64,000 nt of DNA from Chryseobacterium sp. G0201 (GCF_003815655.1 NZ_CP033917.1:2356001-2420000); one strand, 5' to 3'. Counted from the first letter of the stretch, positions 50,686 through 59,806 are shown. Made by a program: numbers and translations. The notes: generated by a model not told the origin, from the sequence alone.

Positions 50686-51120
50686 ATGGGAGTAGCAGAT
50701 TTGTTATTTAAACGTAAAAAAGAATTGGCAGAGAAAAACCTTAACGACGGTAAGGAATACATGGAAGAATATGGTAAAAGAGAAAGCGTAGTGCAATTGC
50801 CAAGCGGTTTGCAGTATGAGATTATTACCGAAGGAGATGGTGAAAAACCAGGCCCTAAATCTATGGTTAAATGCCACTACCACGGAACTACAATTGGCGG
50901 AAAAGTTTTCGATAGCTCTGTAAAAAGAGGAACGCCGGCTTCTTTCCCATTGAATAAAGTAATTAAAGGCTGGACGGAAGCATTGCAGTTAATGCCCGTA
51001 GGAAGCAAATGGAAATTGATCATTCCTCCACATTTGGCTTATGGAGAGCAAGAAGTAAGTAAAGAAATAGGACCAAACAGTACACTTGTTTTCATCGTGG
51101 AATTGTTGGGAATTAAATAA
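50686..51120 (+). CDS. FKBP-type peptidyl-prolyl isomerase
   Basis: A 144-residue cytoplasmic FKBP: VKCHYHGTTIGGKVFDSSVK, PASFPLNKVIKGWTEALQLM, and GSKWKLIIPPHLAYGEQEVS with the active-site aromatic residues. It has a short charged N-terminal helix that may serve dimerisation, as in FklB/Mip forms. It catalyses cis-trans turnover at proline. No signal peptide. Confidence 0.92.
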   Translation: MGVADLLFKRKKELAEKNLNDGKEYMEEYGKRESVVQLPSGLQYEIITEGDGEKPGPKSMVKCHYHGTTIGGKVFDSSVKRGTPASFPLNKVIKGWTEALQLMPVGSKWKLIIPPHLAYGEQEVSKEIGPNSTLVFIVELLGIK

Positions 51121-51312
51121 TCTTACCTTAAATATAAATTAAAATTTACCTGATTTTCGGGTAAATTTTTTTATTTGTGTATCTTAGTGTTTACAACTAC
51201 CTTGAATAATAAACGTAATGTCATTCCGATGATAGAAGGAATCTCTTTACCACATGAGATTCTTCATTTTATTGCATTTTGCTAAGAATGACAGATGCCA
51301 AAACATAATTAA

Positions 51313-52263
51313 ATGAAGAAATTATTTTATCTTTTTGCTATTTTTAGTTTAATAACTTCCTGTGTTTCCAAGAAAAATCAGGCTATAAAACAGAATATTC
51401 TTACGTTAAGAGACAGTTATTGTAAAGCGCCATTTCAATATAATTATTCCAAAAAATTACCTTCATATAATTCAGACTCAATTATATCAGCGAATAAAGA
51501 TCTTAAACCCATGTTTTCTGATCAGAGCATTTTGATTTTAAATGCTTTGGATAATCTGGATGAGGTGCATAAAATTATGGAACTTAAAAAAGATTCATCT
51601 TTGGCTTCTCAGGTTAAAGTTTTACAGCTTAAAACAATAATTAATAGTAAAATAACAATTTCTCTAACAGAACTGGATGCCGTTGCTGCAGAATTTGATT
51701 GTGAAGGTGAACGTGTTGCCCAAATTGGAAATTATGTTGATAACCTAAATGATTCAAAAAGTAATAAACTCATTTTATATTCAATCGTTGCCGGAGCTGC
51801 TGCATCTATCGCAGGCGGAATTGTAAAAGATGACGCCTGGAGTAGTGTGATTGATATTGGTGGTGGAGCCTTGGGAGCAGGTTTTGGTTTGGCAACATTA
51901 AATCCGAAAGGTAAAAAAGTTGAATTTGTACATACAAGAAATCTTCTGCGTGACATTTGGCGAGAAAAATTGGAGTCTCCGAACTTTCCGCCATTCATTT
52001 GGTATATGTATACGGAGAAAAAGTTTTCAAATAAAGAAACCCATTCTATTATTCAGAGCATGAAGGAAAGATGGCTGCATTATCAGTTTGATGACAGTAA
52101 AATAGAAGCAGATAAGTCGGTTATTTTTAGTGATGGAGGGTATTACAGAGCAGATGATCTTCATAATCGTGCCGCAATGTTGAACCAGATGCAATCTGCT
52201 ACAAGAACGATCAATCAGAATATCAATTATTTGCTGTTGGATTTAGATAAATTAATTCTTTAA
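51313..52263 (+). CDS. Hypothetical lipoprotein, 316 residues
   Basis: The N-terminus MKKLFYLFAIFSLITSCVSK is a clear lipoprotein signal with the lipidated Cys at residue 17. The rest has a hydrophobic Ala/Gly-rich region (SIVAGAAASIAGGIVKDDAW, ~157-195) and helical ends. No known domain. It stands alone with a TATCTTAG-like promoter at about 51180. The function is unknown. Confidence 0.65.
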   Translation: MKKLFYLFAIFSLITSCVSKKNQAIKQNILTLRDSYCKAPFQYNYSKKLPSYNSDSIISANKDLKPMFSDQSILILNALDNLDEVHKIMELKKDSSLASQVKVLQLKTIINSKITISLTELDAVAAEFDCEGERVAQIGNYVDNLNDSKSNKLILYSIVAGAAASIAGGIVKDDAWSSVIDIGGGALGAGFGLATLNPKGKKVEFVHTRNLLRDIWREKLESPNFPPFIWYMYTEKKFSNKETHSIIQSMKERWLHYQFDDSKIEADKSVIFSDGGYYRADDLHNRAAMLNQMQSATRTINQNINYLLLDLDKLIL

Positions 52264-52275
52264 GAAAAATTTAAC

Positions 52276-52294
52276 TGTAATAAAATTTGTTACA
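52276..52294 (+). promoter_or_regulatory. Rrf2-gene operator O1 overlapping the -33 box
   Basis: TGTAATAAAATTTGTTACA is an imperfect dyad with TGTAA/TTACA ends. The TTTG at 52286-52289 is the -33 box, 19 bases before the -7 box TACCTTTG (52309-52316). A protein here would block transcription. The reverse complement is almost the same as O2 at 52758. Confidence 0.72.
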
Positions 52295-52329
52295 TTTAAA
52301 AATTTGTCTACCTTTGTTATGTAATTAAG

Positions 52330-52740
52330 ATGAACAATACAAGATTTGCTACGGCGATACATATTATGACCTTACTGGCTAAAAGTCCGCAGGAGTGGTT
52401 AACTTCTGAGTGGATGGCGGGTAGCATTAATATAAATCCGGCGGTTGTTCGTAAAGAGATCAGCGTTCTTCGAGAAGCGGGTTTAATTACGAGCAGACAA
52501 GGCAAAGAGGGTGGAAGTCAGCTTTCCAGAAATGCAGATTCAATTACAATTTCTGAAATTTATTCAGCAGTAAAGAACTCTGAAGTGTTAGGAAAGAAGA
52601 ATAACAATCCAAACCCTGTCTGTAGTGTCGGTCGTGAGATCAATAATCATCTGAATGATTTGTTTGTAGAGACAGATCAGTTAGTGGTAAAATTTTTGGG
52701 AAACAAGTCATTGAAAGAATTCACTGATCAGTTCGATTAA
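52330..52740 (+). CDS. Rrf2 family transcriptional regulator
   Basis: A 136-residue Rrf2 protein: FATAIHIMTLLAKSPQEWLT, INPAVVRKEISVLREAGLIT (recognition helix) and SRQGKEGGSQLSRNADSITI (wing), then EIYSAVKNSEV. Only one Cys (PVCSVG) is present, so it is not an FeS sensor of IscR type and may respond to oxidation or a ligand. It has an operator-like dyad in its own promoter and the same dyad before the oxidoreductase gene, so it likely represses both. Confidence 0.88.
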   Translation: MNNTRFATAIHIMTLLAKSPQEWLTSEWMAGSININPAVVRKEISVLREAGLITSRQGKEGGSQLSRNADSITISEIYSAVKNSEVLGKKNNNPNPVCSVGREINNHLNDLFVETDQLVVKFLGNKSLKEFTDQFD

Positions 52741-52757
52741 AATTTTTTAATCCTAAA

Positions 52758-52776
52758 TGTAACAAGATTTATTACA
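52758..52776 (+). promoter_or_regulatory. Rrf2 operator O2 before the oxidoreductase gene
   Basis: TGTAACAAGATTTATTACA differs at only two of 19 places from the reverse complement of O1. It lies 18 bases after the Rrf2 stop codon and 23 bases before the ATG of the next gene. Confidence 0.7.
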
Positions 52777-52798
52777 ATTAATTTAAAATAAAAATAGT

Positions 52799-53452
52799 AT
52801 GAAAAAAGTAGCAGTAATTGGTGCAACAGGATTTGTAGGTACTCAAGTCGTAAACGAATTGGCAAACAGAGGATATGCGGTAGAAGCTATCGTGAGAGAT
52901 GCCTCTAAAGTCGAGCAAAACGATAAAGTATCTGCAAAAAGTATTGATGTAAATAACATAGATGAGCTATCAGAAGCTTTAAAAGGCAGCGATGCCGTGA
53001 TCAGCACCTTCAATGCAGGTTGGACGAACCCAAATCTTTACAACGATTTCCTTACAGGTTCTGAAAACATCGAGAAAGCGGTTGAAAAAGCTGGTGTTAA
53101 AAGATTTATTACAGTAGGTGGAGCTGGAAGTCTTTACATCGCAGATGGCGTTCAGATTGTAGATACTCCGGATTTTCCTGAAGCGTACAAACCTGGTGCG
53201 ACAGCGGCAAGAGATTATTTAAATAAAATCAAAGAAAACAACACATTGGATTGGACGTTCTTCAGCCCCGCTATCGAAATGAATCAATCAAATGTTGGAA
53301 CAAGAACAGGGAAATACAGAACTTCTTTAGAAACTCCTGTTTTAAATGAAGAGGGTAGAAGCATCCTTTCTGTAGAAGACGTTGCGGTAGTTTTGGTTGA
53401 TGAATTGGAGCAGAATAATCATATCCGTGAGCGTTTCACAGCTGCTTATTAA
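52799..53452 (+). CDS. NAD(P)-dependent epimerase/NmrA-like oxidoreductase
   Basis: The 217-residue protein has a Rossmann fold: KKVAVIGATGFVGTQVVNEL with GxTGFxG, DAVISTFNAGWTNPNLYND, RFITVGGAGSLYIADGVQIV and LDWTFFSPAIEMNQS. It resembles the atypical SDR group that contains flavin reductase and NmrA-like proteins. It is likely controlled by the Rrf2 protein and forms a pair with the MBL-fold gene 15 bases downstream. The substrate is unknown. Confidence 0.85.
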   Translation: MKKVAVIGATGFVGTQVVNELANRGYAVEAIVRDASKVEQNDKVSAKSIDVNNIDELSEALKGSDAVISTFNAGWTNPNLYNDFLTGSENIEKAVEKAGVKRFITVGGAGSLYIADGVQIVDTPDFPEAYKPGATAARDYLNKIKENNTLDWTFFSPAIEMNQSNVGTRTGKYRTSLETPVLNEEGRSILSVEDVAVVLVDELEQNNHIRERFTAAY

Positions 53453-53467
53453 TTAAAAAAGACAAGA

Positions 53468-54643
53468 ATGTTAGGAAAGAAATTATTATCATTAATGGCC
53501 TTATTGGGTTTTGTAAGCATTTTATTTGCTGGAAACTTAAAGATTAAAGTTTATAATCCAGGTTCAAAAGCGATTTTTCCAATCACTTCAACGATAATTT
53601 ACGGAGATAAAGATGCCATACTTATTGATGCGCAGTTTCAAAAGCAATATGCTGAACAGCTTGTCAAGGACATTAAAGCTACTGGAAAGACTCTGAAAAC
53701 AGTTTTTATTTCTCACAGCGATCCGGATTTTTATTTCGGTTTGGATGTCATCAAAAAAGCTTTTCCAAATGTAAAAATAATTTCCACAGCACAGACGGCT
53801 TATCTTATTTCGGCTTCGAAAGACGATAAACTGGCAGTTTGGAAACCTCAACTAAAAGAAGATGCACCTTCAGAAATTATTGTTCCGGAAGCGGTAAATT
53901 CAATTCCTGATTTAGAAGGAAATAAAATTGAGATTAAACAAAACCCTGATGATCCGGCTCATAATTTTCTTTGGATTCCTTCTTTGAAAACGGTTGTCGG
54001 CGGAATTTCAGTTTCTGTAGATTCTCATCTCTGGATGGCCGATACGCAGAATCAAAAAGCTATTGATCAGTGGATTGGGCAAATTGATGCCATGAAAGCA
54101 TTAAATCCTACACAGGTTGTACCTTCTCATTTTGCAAAACTGAGTCTTTCTCCAAACTCGTTAGATTTTGTTAAAAATTATCTTGAAAACTATAAAAAAG
54201 CAGTCGCAGAAAATAAAACTTTAGAATCGACTGTCAATTTTATGGTTAATAAATATCCAAGTCTTCCGGGAAAAGATGAATTGGCGATGGGAGCTAAAGT
54301 TTTCTTAGGAGAAATGGATTGGGATTTAAAATCACCTTATCCTGCCATCGGACGAAAAGTGGAAGTGAACTTTGGAACCGCTCAATTTATTCTAGATTTT
54401 AAAGATAATAAAACCATGTCTTTTGTCGGAACAGCAGGTGAAGTGAAAGGACTTACTGATACTGTTGAATATATAGTGACAGAAGTTTCGAAAAATGTCT
54501 TTATGGTCTATTGGCATGAGCCTAAAGTTGGTGTAAACGTTGTGAATGTTCAGGATTATAATAAAAACATCATTTATTCAAATATTCTGAAAAAAGATGG
54601 TTCATCAGATCATCCGAAAGGAACAATTAAGATTTTAAAATAA
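53468..54643 (+). CDS. Secreted MBL-fold metallo-hydrolase with altered metal motif
   Basis: The 391-residue protein has a signal peptide (residues 1-20, ending LFAGN), and an MBL domain: STIIYGDKDAILIDAQFQKQ, then VFISHSDPDFYFGLDVI in the place of HxHxDH, and TQVVPSHFAKL. Here the second His is Asp and the last His is Phe, so metal binding must differ or be reduced to one site. The C-terminal ~115 residues form a separate MoaF/lipocalin-like beta domain (PAIGRKVEVNFGTAQFILDF, NVFMVYWHEPKVGVNVVNV). It sits in the Rrf2/oxidoreductase unit. Confidence 0.8.
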   Translation: MLGKKLLSLMALLGFVSILFAGNLKIKVYNPGSKAIFPITSTIIYGDKDAILIDAQFQKQYAEQLVKDIKATGKTLKTVFISHSDPDFYFGLDVIKKAFPNVKIISTAQTAYLISASKDDKLAVWKPQLKEDAPSEIIVPEAVNSIPDLEGNKIEIKQNPDDPAHNFLWIPSLKTVVGGISVSVDSHLWMADTQNQKAIDQWIGQIDAMKALNPTQVVPSHFAKLSLSPNSLDFVKNYLENYKKAVAENKTLESTVNFMVNKYPSLPGKDELAMGAKVFLGEMDWDLKSPYPAIGRKVEVNFGTAQFILDFKDNKTMSFVGTAGEVKGLTDTVEYIVTEVSKNVFMVYWHEPKVGVNVVNVQDYNKNIIYSNILKKDGSSDHPKGTIKILK

Positions 54644-54664
54644 TTCTTTCTTACTGATATAAAC

Positions 54665-54697
54665 AAGTTTCGGCGGCACCTTTGGTGCCGCCGAAAC
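54665..54697. terminator. GC-rich hairpin terminator
   Basis: AGTTTCGGCGGCACC (54665-54679) pairs perfectly with GGTGCCGCCGAAACT (54683-54697). It stands between two convergent genes and can serve both. Confidence 0.85.
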
Positions 54698-54718
54698 TCT
54701 ATAAAGATTAAATCTCGT

Positions 54719-55756
54719 TTATAAATTCATAAACAATTTCGGATTTACCGGCGTATTGTTTTTGTGTACTTCATAATGAAGATGCGGTCCAGTGGAACGT
54801 CCCGAATTTCCGGATTTTGCAATTACCTGACCCACTTTTACTTTTTCATTAACTTTCGCTACCAATTGAGATAAATGTCCGTATAATGTAGCCAATCCAT
54901 TTCCGTGAGAAATAATTACACAGTTTCCGTAACCTCCTTTCTGTCCTGAGAAAATTACAGTTCCTGCAGCAGTTGCGATAACATCAGAACCAAAAGCGAC
55001 GCCAATATCCAACCCTTTGTGAAACTGCATCTGATCAGCCTCAGCAGGCGGATTATTTTTTTCAACAACAGGAACCTTAGACCCTGAACTTGAATTACTG
55101 GCGATTGATTTTGTAGAAGTACTTGCAGGAGCCGAAGCCACAGGAGCTGATTTTGGCGTCACTATTACTTTTACTTCTCTTTTATTTCCGTAGCTGTCGG
55201 TTAATTCGATTGTTTTTTCAACGGGTTCTGCCTTTACTTCAGGTTTTGCGGCTGCGACAACAGCGGCAGGTTTAGATTCTGAAGACGCACCCGATCTTAC
55301 AGATGCGTAAACAGTTTTAAAAGGAATAGGATTTTTTCTGATACCGAAATTTGATGAGATATGGCCTTCAGTAGGCATTCCCAATGGAACTTGCATTAAT
55401 TTTTTCTGCAGATCTATTAAATACTGGCTGTATCGGTTAGATTGTTTTGCCAGATATACGGAGCTTGAAATACTGTCTTTGCTAAGAATCATTAGCTTTT
55501 CATTCGAAATATCTTTTGATTTTAAGAATGAATTGAGTTGAGCAACAGTTTGATCTACAAGACCTAAATCTGTTTTCATTTTTAAGTAATCTACACTGTC
55601 TTTTTCAGTATTTATTTTTACAAGGTTCACTTCATAGGTTTTATCATCTCTGTCAGAAAATAATTTGGCTATGAAAATCCCTTGTGCAAAAACTACTAAT
55701 AAAAGTCCTCCCAGAAGGATGTTTACGTTCTTCTTGCTGCTTAGAAATTTTTTCAT
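54719..55756 (-). CDS. M23 family peptidase (membrane-anchored)
   Basis: The 345-residue protein has an N-terminal membrane segment (13-30; VNILLGGLLLVVFAQGIFIA), a helical region, a low-complexity Ala/Ser/Lys linker (~165-240), and a LytM/M23 domain with HKGLDIGVAFGSDVIATAAG (metal His and Asp) and GPHLHYEVHKNNTPVNPKLF (HxH). It should cut peptidoglycan peptide bridges or activate such enzymes at the septum. All metal ligands are present. Confidence 0.9.
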   Translation of the reverse strand: MKKFLSSKKNVNILLGGLLLVVFAQGIFIAKLFSDRDDKTYEVNLVKINTEKDSVDYLKMKTDLGLVDQTVAQLNSFLKSKDISNEKLMILSKDSISSSVYLAKQSNRYSQYLIDLQKKLMQVPLGMPTEGHISSNFGIRKNPIPFKTVYASVRSGASSESKPAAVVAAAKPEVKAEPVEKTIELTDSYGNKREVKVIVTPKSAPVASAPASTSTKSIASNSSSGSKVPVVEKNNPPAEADQMQFHKGLDIGVAFGSDVIATAAGTVIFSGQKGGYGNCVIISHGNGLATLYGHLSQLVAKVNEKVKVGQVIAKSGNSGRSTGPHLHYEVHKNNTPVNPKLFMNL

Positions 55757-55937
55757 TTTTCTTCTCTTAGTATATTAAAAAAACGGTTTTAAGCTTGCAA
55801 ATTTAATTAAAAATAAATTTTGAGGGTTATTTTTAACAAAACTTTAGTTATTTCTGTAATTAACGTTCAATTAGATATTTAATTGTGTTGAAGTGTTAAT
55901 TTTTTCAGAAAATAGAGTTTATCATCCCTTGAAAAGC

Positions 55938-55966
55938 TTTGTTGAATCTTTGTTTTAATATATTTG
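55938..55966 (+). promoter_or_regulatory. Promoter of gpsA
   Basis: TTTG (55938-55941), 17-base spacer, TATATTTG (55959-55966): a full Bacteroidetes sigma-A promoter. The ATG of gpsA is 18 bases further. Confidence 0.75.
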
Positions 55967-55983
55967 CAGTTCACATTTCAATT

Positions 55984-57024
55984 ATGACGAAAAAGAAAAC
56001 AATTTCAGAATCTTCAAATCCTAAAAAGAATAAAAAGGAGGTTTCAGTAGGTGTTGTGGGAAGTGGAAGTTTTGCAACGGCGATTGTAAAAATGCTTGTT
56101 GAGAACTGTAAATTAGTACATTGGTGCGTGAGAAGTGAGTTTGTAAAAGGTGCGATCGAACTTCGTGGTCATAACCCAAATTACCTTACGGCAGCCACTT
56201 TTAATCTTAAAAATTTAAAATTAACAACAGATATCAACGAATTAGTTTCTGCCTGTGATATCGTTGTGTTGGCAACACCGTCAATTTATTTGTCCGATAC
56301 GTTGGATAAAATGAATTGCGATTATAAAGACAAAATTTTCGTTTCAGCGATCAAAGGAATTATTCCTAAAGTGAATGATGTAGTTGCCCATTATTTAAGA
56401 GATGAATTTAAAATAGGTTTTAGAAACCAGGCTGTAATAGCAGGACCTTGTCACGCAGAAGAAGTGGCGATGGAAAGACTGTCTTACCTTACCATTGCGA
56501 CTGTGGAAGATGAGGTTTCTGAGAAGTTATTTAATATTTTCAACTCAGATTTTATAAAAGTACATTCAAGCAAAGATGTTCTTGGGAATGAATATAGTGC
56601 TATTTTGAAGAATATTTTCGCGATTGGAGCAGGTATTGCAAGCGGATTGGGCTATGGAGATAACTTTACGGCTGTTTTCGTTTCCAACGCGATCCGTGAG
56701 ATGGAAACTTTCCTTGAAGCGATCTATGAAGCTCCGAGAGACGTTAATGAAAGTGCTTATTTAGGGGATTTACTAGTAACGGCTTATTCATTATTCTCAA
56801 GAAATAGAAGCTTAGGAAACCTTATCGGAAAAGGGTATACCGTAAAATCTGCAATTCAGTCTATGAATATGATTGCAGAAGGTTATTACGCTGCAGATTC
56901 TATCTATAAAACAGCGAAACAGAAAAACCTTAAACTTCCAATCGTAGATACGATTTACGGAATTTTATATGAAGGTAAAAATGCAGAAAAACAGTTCAAA
57001 AAACTCACTGCAAAACTAAATTAA
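55984..57024 (+). CDS. gpsA: Glycerol-3-phosphate dehydrogenase (NAD(P)+)
   Basis: The 346-residue protein makes sn-glycerol-3-phosphate for phospholipids. It has VGVVGSGSFATAIVKMLV (nucleotide site), HNPNYL, SAIKGIIPKVNDVVAHYLR, AVIAGPCHAEEVAMERLSYL and a conserved Lys in NEYSAILKNIFAIGAGIASG. I use the ATG at 55984; the longer frame from 55939 runs through the promoter. A hairpin terminator (57031-57058) follows. Confidence 0.9.
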   Translation: MTKKKTISESSNPKKNKKEVSVGVVGSGSFATAIVKMLVENCKLVHWCVRSEFVKGAIELRGHNPNYLTAATFNLKNLKLTTDINELVSACDIVVLATPSIYLSDTLDKMNCDYKDKIFVSAIKGIIPKVNDVVAHYLRDEFKIGFRNQAVIAGPCHAEEVAMERLSYLTIATVEDEVSEKLFNIFNSDFIKVHSSKDVLGNEYSAILKNIFAIGAGIASGLGYGDNFTAVFVSNAIREMETFLEAIYEAPRDVNESAYLGDLLVTAYSLFSRNRSLGNLIGKGYTVKSAIQSMNMIAEGYYAADSIYKTAKQKNLKLPIVDTIYGILYEGKNAEKQFKKLTAKLN

Positions 57025-57030
57025 TAAAGA

Positions 57031-57058
57031 AAGCAAGGTTTTTAGGCCTTGCTTTTTT
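57031..57058 (+). terminator. Terminator of gpsA
   Basis: AAGCAAGG (57031-57038) pairs with CCTTGCTT (57047-57054), then T residues. Confidence 0.88.
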
Positions 57059-57079
57059 ATTGTATAAAACTCAAACTTC

Positions 57080-57862
57080 TTATTGACTCAGCTTTATGAT
57101 AATTAAAGAAAAAGATGATCTTATCAAAAGATTACTGCTTGTAAAGCCATTTCCTGAATCAAATTCAAATTTTTGTCTGATCGTTGTTGGTGCAGTTAAT
57201 TTCAGAAAAAATGTTCCCTGAAAAAATGTAAATGAATTGGATAATTGACACATCCTGTTAGTTTCCGATATCGTTGCAGTTGTTGCAGCGTTGATCAAAT
57301 AAGAACGTGTACAGGTAAGATTCTGCGACATGTATTGTGTGTTTGCGGGTCCGGTATTATTGTTATCATTACTCGCATCCACAGCATATCTGATGATGTA
57401 GGTTCCTGCCGGCAGTGTAATAGTAGATTTATCTGCTGCGAGAGAACCTCCTGTTATTTTGTTGGATCCAACGGTAAAATTAGACATCGTATTATTGGTA
57501 CTTCCTGTAGGAATTAATATATTCGTAGTAGACGCTGTAATATTGTTAACCGACATGATCTGTGGCTCTGTTCCTCCAAGAATGGTTCTTTGCCATTGAT
57601 TGGTTATCCAAACATAATACCCTTTCGGATAGGTAGATGCTCCACCTTTGTTGTAGATCATTAAACCGCTGACAGGATTTGCCACTGGGCTAGTAGTACT
57701 GTTTAGTACCGTAAGATCATATTGCGGAAAAACGACTCCTTTATTCGTAGAATTGATATCTAAAACACTGCTCGCATTTGGTGTCGTGGTATTGATACCT
57801 ACTTGCGAAAATATTTTAATACCGAATAATAGAAAAATAAATATATAATTAAGTTTTTTCAT
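57080..57862 (-). CDS. Secreted surface-type protein, copy 3 of a tandem family
   Basis: The 260-residue protein has a signal peptide (1-19, ending KIFSQ) followed by VGINTTTPNASSVLDINSTN, KGVVFPQYDLTVLN and GLMIYNKGGASTYPKGYYVW, a head module common in Bacteroidetes exported proteins. The rest is a beta-rich domain (IRYAVDASNDNNNTGPANTQ and FEFDSGNGFTSSNLLIRSSF) like a C1q/TNF-type jelly roll. No T9SS tail is seen. It is last in a three-gene minus-strand run. Confidence 0.6.
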   Translation of the reverse strand: MKKLNYIFIFLLFGIKIFSQVGINTTTPNASSVLDINSTNKGVVFPQYDLTVLNSTTSPVANPVSGLMIYNKGGASTYPKGYYVWITNQWQRTILGGTEPQIMSVNNITASTTNILIPTGSTNNTMSNFTVGSNKITGGSLAADKSTITLPAGTYIIRYAVDASNDNNNTGPANTQYMSQNLTCTRSYLINAATTATISETNRMCQLSNSFTFFQGTFFLKLTAPTTIRQKFEFDSGNGFTSSNLLIRSSFSLIIIKLSQ

Positions 57863-57873
57863 CTCTTTAAAAA

Positions 57874-58701
57874 TTATTGGTTGAGTGCAGATCTTTGAAT
57901 ATCAACTTTTGCATTGGTGATAATGATTTCTCCGGTACTTGCTGCTGTTGTAGTAGCACCGTTGCCCAATTGATAGGTACCTCCGTTTGCATGAGCTATT
58001 GAAGGCAACAGATTGATTGGCGTTGCAGAATTGGTTACAAAAGAAAAACTCAGGTTTAAGGTATGTGTTTTTGTACTTGCGTTAGACTGAGCATTAATAC
58101 TGATGGTCTTTCCATATTGAGTTCCGCTTACCGGATCTATTAGTTTCAAAGTGTATTGATGCAGGTGAATTTGCGTATTCCCGATTCCATTGGTTGTGCC
58201 TTCAAGATTATCGGTGATGTTTAAACAAATATTCACCAAATATCCACTGTTTCCTGGTAAAGTGATAACTCCGGTTGAACTGTTGTAAGTCGCTCCGATA
58301 TCATTGGAAAGGACGGTAAAAGCTGCGTCATTGAAGTTTTTGTACGAACCGTTTGTAGTGTTTCCTAATACAGAATAATTTGTTGTTCTCTGTAATACAA
58401 GATAACTTACAAGATTATAAGTGTCGGCAATTTGGCTCCACATATTATTTTTCCAGACATAAATTCCGGGGCTTATAGTGTTTCCTTTATTATATACGAT
58501 AAGACCTTCTTTGGGATTAGATACTGGTGAAGTATTGTTTAAAATATCTACAATATCAACTCTGGGAAGCAAAACTCCCTTATTAGTAGCCCCTGAAATA
58601 TCCAATACGGCAGAATTATCAACGTTTGTTTTTCCAATGGCTACTTGTGCGTTAAAAACACTGGAAATCGTCATTAAAATTAAAATAATTGTATTTTTCA
58701 T
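57874..58701 (-). CDS. Secreted surface-type protein, copy 2
   Basis: This 275-residue protein begins MKNTIILILMTISSVFNAQV (signal peptide), then GKTNVDNSAVLDISGATNKG and GLIVYNKGNTISPGIYVWKN, the same head module as copies 1 and 3, followed by a beta-rich C-terminal domain. I start at 58701; a frame extension to 58761 overlaps the previous gene and is unlikely. It lies 4 bases after copy 1 and 11 bases before copy 3, so the three are an operon. Confidence 0.6.
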   Translation of the reverse strand: MKNTIILILMTISSVFNAQVAIGKTNVDNSAVLDISGATNKGVLLPRVDIVDILNNTSPVSNPKEGLIVYNKGNTISPGIYVWKNNMWSQIADTYNLVSYLVLQRTTNYSVLGNTTNGSYKNFNDAAFTVLSNDIGATYNSSTGVITLPGNSGYLVNICLNITDNLEGTTNGIGNTQIHLHQYTLKLIDPVSGTQYGKTISINAQSNASTKTHTLNLSFSFVTNSATPINLLPSIAHANGGTYQLGNGATTTAASTGEIIITNAKVDIQRSALNQ

Positions 58702-58705
58702 GTTT

Positions 58706-59806
58706 TTAAAGCTTTGAAATTTTAATATAAGATTCATCAGAAATGATGTTGACCAGATCATAGAATGTACTGTTCTGCATTCTTCCGAGGTATAATCTTA
58801 AACCTCCGATAACATTGGCATTTGCATTCGCGGGTACAGAATAGTAATAAGACCATGTCGCCAAGTGGTTGGTACTTACCTTAGAAACAATAGGAACTTC
58901 TTTTCTAGCTGAAGTTGATGGAGTGAAAACACCTGTTGTATTATTATAAATATCATTATAGAAATCTATAAAATATCCCATCACATAATAAGAACTTCCT
59001 GTAAGAGGTGCTGTTCCATTATATCCGGCCGGATTTTCCTGAGGAGAATTAAGATTAAGATTCACTTCAATCAAATAATTTCCCTGTGGTAAAACTAAAG
59101 AATAAGCATTGTCATAAGGCAAAACTTTAAATCCGTTAATATTGGAAACTCCAGATACAGAAAGCGGATTTTTCAATAATCTTTCACTTAAACCTTGTAT
59201 TGAATTATCTAACACGGCTAAATTTCCGGTAAATTGTATATACGCGATCTTAGGTGTATTTTCTGCATCAATGGTACTTTGCCACTGGCCAATCGTGCTG
59301 TTAAAGAAATGTAAAGCTTTATTATTACTGTTCGTTCCACCGTTAAAAGCTAAAAGCCCGTCTGTAGGTGATGTTACGGGAGTAGTTGTACTGCTTAGAT
59401 TGGCTATATTCAGACTTGGAAATAAAACTCCTTTATTCCCCCCGGATATTACGACGGTTGGGGCGGTTGTATAGCCGGTTCCCCCATTATTTATCAAAAT
59501 CCCGGTAATTACACCTCCTGAAACTGCGGCAGTTGCTCTTGCTTTTGAGCCGCCATTTATAATAGAGCCTCCGCCATAAAAATTAATGGTTGGTGGGCTT
59601 GTGTAGCCGCTTCCTCCATTTGTAATGTTGATTGCTGTTACAGCACCTCCTAATATAGTAGCTGTAGCAGTGGCAGGAGTTCCGTTAAAGTTGTCAATGT
59701 GTAAGATTGCACTTGCGTCCGGAGTGGACGTGTTGATTCCGACATTTCCACTTTGGGCAAATGTCATAGTAGCGAGCAGTATGCTCACCAAGTTAAAAAT
59801 TTTCAT
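58706..59806 (-). CDS. Secreted surface-type protein, copy 1, with Gly-rich repeat insert
   Basis: The 366-residue protein has a signal peptide (ending TFAQS), the GNVGINTSTPDASAILHID head, then two near-perfect Gly-rich repeats (NGGSGYTSPPTINFYGGGS; INNGGTGYTTAPTVVISGG, about residues 55-125) that resemble repeats of large adhesins, followed by the module end GVLFPSLNIANLS and a beta-rich C-terminal domain (VNLNLNSPQENPAGYNGTAP). The repeat insert is missing in copies 2 and 3. Function unknown; an exposed surface role is plausible. Confidence 0.62.
   Translation of the reverse strand: MKIFNLVSILLATMTFAQSGNVGINTSTPDASAILHIDNFNGTPATATATILGGAVTAINITNGGSGYTSPPTINFYGGGSIINGGSKARATAAVSGGVITGILINNGGTGYTTAPTVVISGGNKGVLFPSLNIANLSSTTTPVTSPTDGLLAFNGGTNSNNKALHFFNSTIGQWQSTIDAENTPKIAYIQFTGNLAVLDNSIQGLSERLLKNPLSVSGVSNINGFKVLPYDNAYSLVLPQGNYLIEVNLNLNSPQENPAGYNGTAPLTGSSYYVMGYFIDFYNDIYNNTTGVFTPSTSARKEVPIVSKVSTNHLATWSYYYSVPANANANVIGGLRLYLGRMQNSTFYDLVNIISDESYIKISKL

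Noticed and set aside
59142..59474. 110-codon plus-strand frame inside the first surface-protein gene
   Set aside because: It is antisense to an intact signal-peptide protein with recognisable repeats, so it is a shadow.
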